From contig OZ004583.1 of NCBI GenBank assembly GCA_963924555.1, positions 6,958,582-7,022,581 on the forward strand: 64,000 nucleotides of DNA. Direction: 5' to 3'. Below, piece after piece: positions 57,901 to 64,000 of the stretch (the first letter of the stretch is position 1; the number at the start of each line of letters is the position of its first letter). The notes beneath the pieces were generated by a model. The model saw only the letters and a program-made list of their open reading frames with translations. It was not told the DNA's origin and searched no databases. This DNA comes from Crambe crambe (Eukaryota > Porifera > Demospongiae > Poecilosclerida > Crambeidae). The position numbers were made by a program, and so were the translations under genes.

Positions 57901-59838
57901 CTAGCAAAGAGAACAAAGAGTGATCAGAGTGATAATGGTCCAAAAAGAGTGACTGTCACTCAATAAAGGTATGAATAATGCAAACCCCTATGTGGTACTA
58001 GATGTAACTTGGACTAGATTACAGTCATGGTCATAGCTATGTAGCAAGTCTAGGTGCCAACATTCGAAAGTTCTGCCTTTTCTGCCTTTTGTGGCTTAAA
58101 GAGTGCCTTTGATAACATGGAACAAGCTAATCTGGCGTAGCCAGCCCCGAACGCCAAAGGCACTCGGGGCTTAAGGTCGGGCCCGCGAGGCTACTCGGGG
58201 CTGGCTAAGCCAGATTAGGAACAAGCCATAAGTTTATCCTCGTCATTAATGCTAGAGTACATCAAGTTTTCCTCAAGGGAGGCGTACCTTATGTCGCACA
58301 CATCAAATTATTACTTACCAAGGAAATGAACTATTGATACAGGGGGCCGGGGTGACACTCCCACTGATACAGAGTCGCGCGCGCCATAGATAATAGAAAT
58401 CTATTATCTATGCGCCCCCCCCCCCCCCCCCCCCCACGAAAAAATTAAACGCCGCGGTAAAAATCCTGGAATGATGATAATTTTTCCTGGGCACAAGAAA
58501 GATGTGGTAAGCTAGCATGTTCTGACAATTAATTATTAGCTAGCTGTGTATGTAGCTCATGGTCAGATGCTTACAACCTTCACTATGGTCAGTGATGTAA
58601 TTCTTAGCTAATAAAAAGGGGTGTGTCTCTTGAGTTATTAATATGCGAATAATGTCTTCCAAGTAGAGCTAGCAATTAAATTGAACCATGTCATTGTGTT
58701 GCTGAGATTCATGCTGTGACAGTGGCAAAGATACCGGGGGGGGGGGGGGGGGGGGGGCCCACTTTTTGACAGTTGATAATTGAAAAAATAATACTAATAC
58801 ATTGTGGTAATGTGCCACCAGCCCCCCAACTTTTGTTGTGGTGTTTCTGTCCCTGTGTGAGGAATAGCTATAATGAATAACAAAATTGCTGATGACATGA
58901 TCCAATGGAAGGCTGAAGGCAATCTATAGGCTTCCTGGCACTAGATATTACCTCTCAAGCTTGAGGTAGCTAATGGCCTTTAATCAATTTATTGATACGA
59001 AGAATGATGTGGCATAACTATTTTGGTACATAAATGGGTGCCACAATCCATGGCTGTAAGAAAACATCATTTTGATATTTAGGGAAAGTCACATGACTGA
59101 CGAAGCAAACAAGAACCTGAGTTGGCTTTTGATCCCCATGGCTGTGCAGACTCTGGTTTTGTTACAACTATCCAACTTTGGCCATGGTAAATAAATTACT
59201 TGTTTCTCAGGCAAAAAACTGTCAAAAATTTGAGTAGGTAGGGAGGCAATTTTTAATAATAATAAGGGGATGTTCCCAAACTTATATTAAGGCCATGGTG
59301 ATTTAATTCCTTGTTTCTCAGACGAAAACTGTCCACAAATTGAAGGGAGGTATAAATAAATTAAAAGGGTGTAGTCAAAATTAATGCCTAACTTTGACCC
59401 TAATATTTTTTCTTGGTCACATAGTCATTATTTTAAGCCAGCCACTAAATTTTAAAAAGATGTGCAAGAAAATAAATGTTCTATTAGGCCACAGTAATTT
59501 TTTCTCAGGCTTATGGGGTTGGGGGAGGGGGCAGAACCATAAACAATGACGTTAAAAAATAGTTTGGAGACACCCCCTAAGGTACACACTGCAAGTATTG
59601 TAGTATTGTGACATTGATAGACTGAATCTATGTTAGCTATTATTGCATGCCCTCGAATTCCTGCAAATCCAATTGAATGGATTAATCTTATGAATGGATG
59701 TAGCTAAACGCCCACAATCGACTTCATCTCATCATTATTAGGGAGGCTTACCGAAATTTATGATGTCGTACATCACGCTATACTTACCAAGTTCAAGCGG
59801 ATAGCCATAACAATGCTTACCTGCACTGTAGTAGACAT
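51987..59838 (-). CDS. D5: complete Ig/FN3 receptor with three TM helices and tandem YxxL-repeat tail
   Basis: Exons: 59821-59838 (MSTTVQ, tentative), 57250-57304 (leader), 56476-56847 (Ig), 56232-56413 and 56057-56180 (FN3, split by a private intron), 55917-56002 and 55630-55855 (second FN3), 55308-55580 (juxtamembrane), 55148-55255, 54993-55094 and 54821-54943 (TM1-3), 54511-54542, 53234-53326, 52994-53164, 52785-52937, 52562-52732, 52351-52497, 52239-52292, 51987-52016. The sum is 840 codons (839 aa), in frame. The FN3 exon also has a 27-nt internal tandem duplication (EMYHVVV twice). TM segments resemble those of A1/A2 (shared TCD..WQSSR before TM3), but FYVE is replaced by a charged segment (KEKKLEELE) and YxxL units. 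Intron 53165-53233 uses a GC donor. The first exon lies 2.5 kb upstream and is the weakest part. Confidence 0.75.
52239..52937 (-). other. D5 tail: tandem YxxL/YSAL exon units
   Basis: Units 52785-52937 (HYRPLDH, EEYSAL), 52562-52732 (HYLPLDH, EEYSAL) and 52351-52497 (YYLPLDH, but EHSAL: tyrosine lost), plus a short 18-codon remnant 52239-52292 with no tyrosine. All are phase 0, so units can be added, lost or skipped without a frameshift. Order and sequence imply tandem exon duplication within the gene. Confidence 0.7.
53413..53718. repeat. 139-bp inverted repeat with 28-bp loop
   Basis: Arms 53413-53551 and 53580-53718 are reverse complements, so both strands encode the same short open frame. 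The ends AGAGTAAAAACATTTCTTCT resemble the ends of the 31441-31690 fold-back (TTTCTTCTAAAT shared). Confidence 0.9.
53946..54246. repeat. Two tandem copies of a 149-bp unit
   Basis: Units start GTCCACGAAGGCA at 53946 and 54095 and share GAACGGCAATTGACAG, TGGTACCAAGATCGTAGATA and GGGAGTTATGGCTGTCAAG, with roughly ten differences. Likely the core of a non-autonomous element. Confidence 0.85.
56181..56231 (-). other. Private 51-nt intron inside the D5 FN3 exon
   Basis: On minus it starts GTGAGTCTG and ends GCATTAG. Removing it joins SDQMI to SASEDYSCSG, which aligns without gap to D6 (SDQLVSPSEDYNCSG) and to the A2 FN3 exon. Left unspliced it shifts into stop codons. No other paralogue in the window has an intron here. 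Confidence 0.75.
57615..57697. mobile_element. Small TIR repeat, family also at 16849-16948 and 40278-40390
   Basis: Ends GACAGTCGAGGGTA and TACCCTCAACTGTC. The interior ACTTTATTCACGCTTTCTAC is shared with the copies near the cadherin TM exon. The copies at 16849 and 40278 are the two duplicates of one older insertion. Confidence 0.65.
58127..58217. mobile_element. GC-rich 91-bp TIR element with 8-bp target duplication
   Basis: Arms CTAATCTGGCGTAGCCAGCC and GGCTGGCTAAGCCAGATTA. Flanked by GGAACAAG on both sides (58119-58126 and 58218-58225). An 8-bp duplication is typical of hAT-like elements. Confidence 0.75.
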
Positions 59839-60030
59839 TATAGCACGATGGCGGAGGTACTGTACTCACATCTCATATATTAAACAGGTAAAGAATAATA
59901 TTTTTTAGCACCAACGACCCTTTCCTAAAGTGAGCACAAACGAATAATTTTTTTTTCAAATACATAAAAAGTTTCTTCCATGCAAATGGTCTGTAAACTT
60001 ATAGCTAATGAGTGATAGTTTGTCCTCTGC

Positions 60031-63000
60031 CTAGCCAGTGCCATTGGAACCTCTTTCATCCTAAATCAGAAGAACAAGAATAACCAAGAGATTGGTTAGA
60101 AACATACATAGTTATACTCATCCACTTTCACAATTCAAACTAACACCACATAGAGCTGTAAGAAGGAGTAGCTAATGCTATGAGCATAACTTTGTGGGAT
60201 TATACAATGGCAATATGGTAGGGTTTTTCCTTACACTGTGTCTACTGCACCGTACGGAAGTTTTAACTTTTGCAATACCGGCTGGACACTAGCCCCTAGC
60301 CGCTACTTTTTAAACATTATTATACAATACATAGGCCAGCTTTGTTGGCCTATGTAGTTATATTGTCATGCCGGTACTGCAAGAGTTAAAACTTCCGGTC
60401 CAGTAGACACTGCGTTTCCTTACCTTATTGTTATTCAGAGCACTGTATTCTCCTCTGGATGGTTTGTCTTTATGTCCACTTCTGTCTCCTTTCCCATGAT
60501 CCAGTGGAAGGTAATGCTCACCCTCCTCTTTAGGTGCTTGGGAAGGTGAAAGTTTTGCTGGTTTCTCCTGCATGGATGATATGAAATTACTACTACATGG
60601 TTGGGTTTTTCCTTACCTTACTGTTACCCAGAACACTGTATTCTTCCCCACTTCCACCCTGGGTACCAGATGGCTTGTCCTTATTTCCAACCCCCTCGCC
60701 TCCCATCTTGTGGTCCAGTGGGAGGTAGTGTTGATCTTTCTCCTTATTTGGTCCACCAGCGGGTTCCTCTCCTTTAGACTACATGATGAAAGAGTGGGGC
60801 TAGCTACACTGTCACTACAAATGACTCTACATACTCCATCAGTTGGAAGTTTATCCTTGTATTCCTGAAAATATCTTTCTTGTGTCTCCAGTTTAGCTTC
60901 CATATATGTTTGTCCTGGTTTTCTGAATTCTCCAACAGTAAGATCTTCCAACTCCTTCACCCTCCCTCCTGTACTAACCTTCAACTCTTCTTCTAGTTTT
61001 TTATCTTTCTGTTAGAATATAGTCACAACAGAGGATAACTAACTGACATAACTAATAGATAAGAATTCATATTGGTGGGAGTTTTATTTGGCATTTGTAC
61101 CAAGGAAGGCCTTTGGTGGACATTATTATTGACAGTGGCGCATTACTATTAAAAAAAAATTTTTTTTTGGCTGATAGTTTGCTCGGTCCTCTTCACTTCA
61201 CGATCTATCTCTTTTTGACTAAGCTTCTGTCAAGGAAACACCCCCTTCTTCGTTTTTCAAAGAGCCTTTACGATCGCAAAACAGCAGGAAACGGAACTAG
61301 CTAGCCAATCATGTAGTCTTGATCTTCCACATGCAGCTCATTGTTCACTGTGTGTGTGTGATACACTTGAGCCCCACCTTCCATAGCTATAGATATTGGC
61401 GGACATTCGGTTCCACCATACCGTCAAATTTAATACAACACCAAATTTAACTCATATACAGTAGCTACTCACCAAATTATCTTTCCAGTCTTTCTCTCTT
61501 TGTTGGGCCTGAATACTATTTGACAAACTTCTATGCAAACATTTCTGCCAGAAACTCATTTGCTGCAGTCAATATAGTACATAATTAATACCATAATCCT
61601 GATGACAGCATAAGAATGGATGAAAGAGCAAAATGCAGCTTGTGATCCATACCTCACTACTCCTCTTTTTGTAGTTGGGTAAACCTGTGTAAGTACAAAG
61701 AGAATGAGATGAGTGATCCAGAAGCCTTCTATTCATGATATCATCTGGTATAAGCAATAGCTATACACATGTATGTATCCTATCCCTTACTAATGTGATC
61801 CACAGCAAAATATATTCCAGCAGCTGCAAAGATTAGGAGACTGAAGTCTGAGAAAACATGTGCTGAAATTATGAGACCATCTCTAGAAGACTGCCAAGTA
61901 GGATCACATGTATCTGCATGTACAAAATTATAAAGTAGTCAATAATAATATTAGCAAAAATTTTACTTTTTTGTAGTCCAACATGAAATCCCACTGCCAC
62001 CCACAACACAAGAGATACAAATGTAACAACAAATCCTGTTATAGAGAGACTCAGAGATAGCCATGGTCCTAGAGGAGAAAATAAAACAAAGTCTTAGCTA
62101 GCTTGTGAATGATAGAATGATACCTTTCTTAAATACCATCACAGTAATGATCACTCCAAGTACAATGGCCACACTTAATAGTATCACACCCACAACCAGC
62201 AGACCTTGATTTGCTGATGTCAACCGTGCACCTACACGCACCAACATGAATGTTATTGTACTTCAAGAAACATACTAATTCACCTTCACTGGAAGTGAAA
62301 TTTCCTCTGACCCGAAAGTTGAGGGAAGAAGTGTTGATAGTCACCTGATAATAATAGATTGTAGCAGCATCTGAGACAGTTAATTGGAAAGGGGAATTGA
62401 GGGAGGTAGATGATGAAGGGCTCAGGTCCTGGTAAGAGGAGTCACGGCCATATTGGAAGAAGCAGTCTCCTTCTCTCATAGGGTAGGAACAGAGGACAGA
62501 GGTCACACAACCCTCAGAGGAGAAAGAAACATCAAAGGAAGATGGAAAAGAAGTGTCTAAATCAATAGTTAATAAGGGAACATAATAGACTATGAATCAA
62601 CTCACTTAGAGATGTGGAGGTGCTAGTTGACCCAAAGGCTCCTGTAACATTAACACTGACAAAATATCTTTGGTCTGGTGAGGAGAGGGGGAAGGATATG
62701 GAGCAGAGATTATTACTGCAGTTGTTAGAGTTGATCATCCTCTGATCCACCCTCTCCCTTGTGCTGTCCTCCAGGACCACTGTGTAGTTCAGGAGTTGGT
62801 TAAAAGAACATACCTCAGATAAAGATTGAATCTGGAAGACAAAAATTATTGATGAGTTGCCATTAAAGTAAGTTAGTTTCACAGTAACTTGTTGCATCCA
62901 CTGAACTGTCAGTTGTGATAGTTGGTTGTTCTGATCATACACTGGAAAAACTGTAATTTCAGGAGTTCTGGGAACTTCATGATTTAAAAATGTCAATAAT

Positions 63001-64000
63001 TATTTTACTATTAGGGAATTGTTATTACTTTGTGGTTGAATAGTGAAGGTGCCTCTGGTTCCTTCTTGGTTCCCACAGTTGATGGCACTGACATTGAAGG
63101 AGTAGCGTGTCCCCAGGACCAGTCCAGAGCAGTTGTAATCCTCGCTGGGACTCACCAGTTGGTCACTGGAACAGGAGGAGGGAGTGGGGCTCAGTACTAC
63201 ACGATAGTTTGTCACATTATTCCCAGAGGAAAAGGAGTCAAAAAGTACCGTTACATCTCCAGGAGAGAAGACAAGGGAACATTCCTGTAAAGGACGTGTG
63301 GGAGGAGCTGTACAACAAGGGAACATGCAATGTAAGGGGGAGAAGCTATAAAGATTATAATTATAGACTCGACATAATAAGGATGTTAAATACAACCCAG
63401 AAAGTTGGTCAGGGTGATCACCCTGTTTTATGATAACAATACCCAAATAAGGTTATAAATAGGTTATACCACAACCACTTAGGCTGTATGGTTTATATTG
63501 TGCGGGCTCAGCATACAGCCTTCGTGATTATGGAATAACCTATACGTACATCCTTATCATCACCACACCCTTAATTCATACACCAAAAGGTTCCCACCAA
63601 TGGTTCCTGACCTATGCATAAATACAGTAACCCTTATTCCACTTTTTGCATGAAGGGTGTGTCATATGTGAGTGTAGGGAGCAGTTTAGTACCAATGATA
63701 TCAATGCGATAGTCAGTGCTATTCATATCAGCTCCATCAGCACACTGGATGGTAGCTCCATCTACAAGTGTTGCAGTAGTAGTCAATGTAGATTCAATAT
63801 TTATAAGATTTTGGCTGCTGCTGCTTTGAGATGCATTGATGACTAACACCTCAATGCCAGGCAGGGAAGGGATGCTTCTTGGGAAATTATGTGACGGATT
63901 AAAGGCATACCCACGAAGATCAGTGTCATTCACTCTCCATATAAGTGTATTGGGTATATCAGTTCCCACACAAGTGAACTGGATTGGTCCTGGACAGTTC
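60031..64000 (-). CDS. D6: Ig/FN3 receptor with three TM helices and YxxL tail (5' end outside window)
   Basis: Exons: 63693-64000+ (Ig, runs off the window), 63029-63307 (FN3), 62889-62974 and 62606-62831 (second FN3), 62284-62556 (juxtamembrane), 62124-62231, 61967-62068 and 61791-61913 (TM1-3), 61653-61684, 61473-61562, 60835-61008, 60617-60778, 60424-60567, 60031-60060 (tentative terminal, DERGSNGTG stop). Phases are identical to D5, except that the FN3 exon is uninterrupted and the exon 61473-61562 uses an ordinary GT donor. The exon 60617-60778 looks like a fusion of two D5-type tail units by deletion. Tail motifs: HYLPLDH, EEYSVL, HYLPLDH, GEYSAL. The signal peptide and start lie beyond 64000. 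Intron 61009-61472 holds nothing recognised. Confidence 0.75.
60235..60414. mobile_element. 180-bp TIR element beside a D6 splice donor
   Basis: Ends ACTGTGTCTACTGCACC and CAGTAGACACTGCG, with inner arms GGAAGTTTTAAC/GTTAAAACTTCC. TTTCCTTAC occurs on both sides (60226-60234 and 60415-60423), and the paralogous D5 region has it once, so it is an 8-9 bp target duplication of hAT type. The duplicated target contains the 5' splice site of exon 60424-60567. Confidence 0.75.
60424..60778 (-). other. D6 tail: YxxL/YSxL exon units
   Basis: Exon 60617-60778 (HYLPLDH...EEYSVL) begins like the first D5 unit (SKGEEPA) and continues like the second (NKEKDQHYLPL), showing loss of one unit by deletion. Exon 60424-60567 has HYLPLDH and GEYSAL. 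D6 therefore carries four tyrosine motifs, against six in D4 and five in D5. Confidence 0.7.

Larger units (their letters stand above)
56848..59820. other. 5' introns of D5 with low-complexity tracts and small elements
   Basis: Apart from the leader exon 57250-57304 no exon was recognised. It holds a MITE-like unit (57615-57697), a GC-rich TIR element (58127-58217), a hairpin around 57070-57112, poly-C (58415-58435) and poly-G (58736-58757). The remainder is unremarkable AT-rich sequence. Confidence 0.45.

Noticed and set aside
61095-61304. Possible small gene on plus in a D6 intron
   Set aside because: Low-complexity start, no paralogue and no splice or domain support.
1-64000. tRNA, rRNA or bacterial-type operon features
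   Set aside because: None seen: no cloverleaf candidates, no Shine-Dalgarno-led gene runs, and the coding sequence is clearly split by spliceosomal introns.

Overview
The window looks like nuclear DNA of a basal metazoan, most probably a demosponge such as Amphimedon. The reasons are an AT-rich background full of TAGCTAGC words, many small GT-AG introns, a large cadherin, and a dense cluster of Ig/FN3 cell-surface receptor genes. The organism is inferred from sequence style only. All multi-exon models were built by hand from splice sites, reading-phase bookkeeping and comparison between paralogues inside the window. No transcript data were available.

Layout. 1-1008 (+) is the 3' end of receptor G0, followed by complete receptor G1 (1177-4024, +). 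On the minus strand come receptor A1 (10357 to 4297), receptor B1 (15415 to 10862) and a decayed cadherin copy (18751 to 16018). At 18752-18763 a junction begins a second copy of the same block: a truncated, frameshifted G1 copy (18916-19970, +), A2 (25850 to 20268, -), B2 (38700 to 27169, -, with a frameshift) and the intact cadherin (45102 to 39448, -). Copy 2 is longer because of insertions, chiefly a young LTR retrotransposon (32557-37893) in intron 1 of B2. From 46 kb to the right edge there are three related minus-strand loci: D4 (46322-48497, missing its 5' half), a shattered relative (50215-51176), D5 (51987-59838, complete) and D6 (60031-64000, cut by the window end).

All receptors share one ectodomain: split signal peptide, one Ig-like domain, two FN3-like domains (the second split by a phase-0 intron) and a juxtamembrane domain with two cysteines. 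They differ in membrane anchor and tail. G0, G1 and B have one transmembrane helix and a tail with ITIM-like or YxN tyrosines. A1 and A2 have three predicted helices, then a FYVE-type eight-cysteine zinc finger, then an ITIM-like motif. D4-D6 have the same three helices, a charged helical segment, and tandem exons each carrying YxxL plus YSAL-type motifs. This module swapping, next to an adhesion cadherin and within a fresh tandem duplication, is the most interesting biology here. It resembles a rapidly evolving recognition or signalling receptor cluster.

Other highlights are a Ty3/gypsy-type element with integrase upstream of reverse transcriptase (Gmr1-like order) and an exact empty site in the paralogous copy, a probable 51-nt intron gain in D5, a possible 25-nt intron in A1, and several MITE-like or fold-back elements whose insertion can be dated against the duplication.
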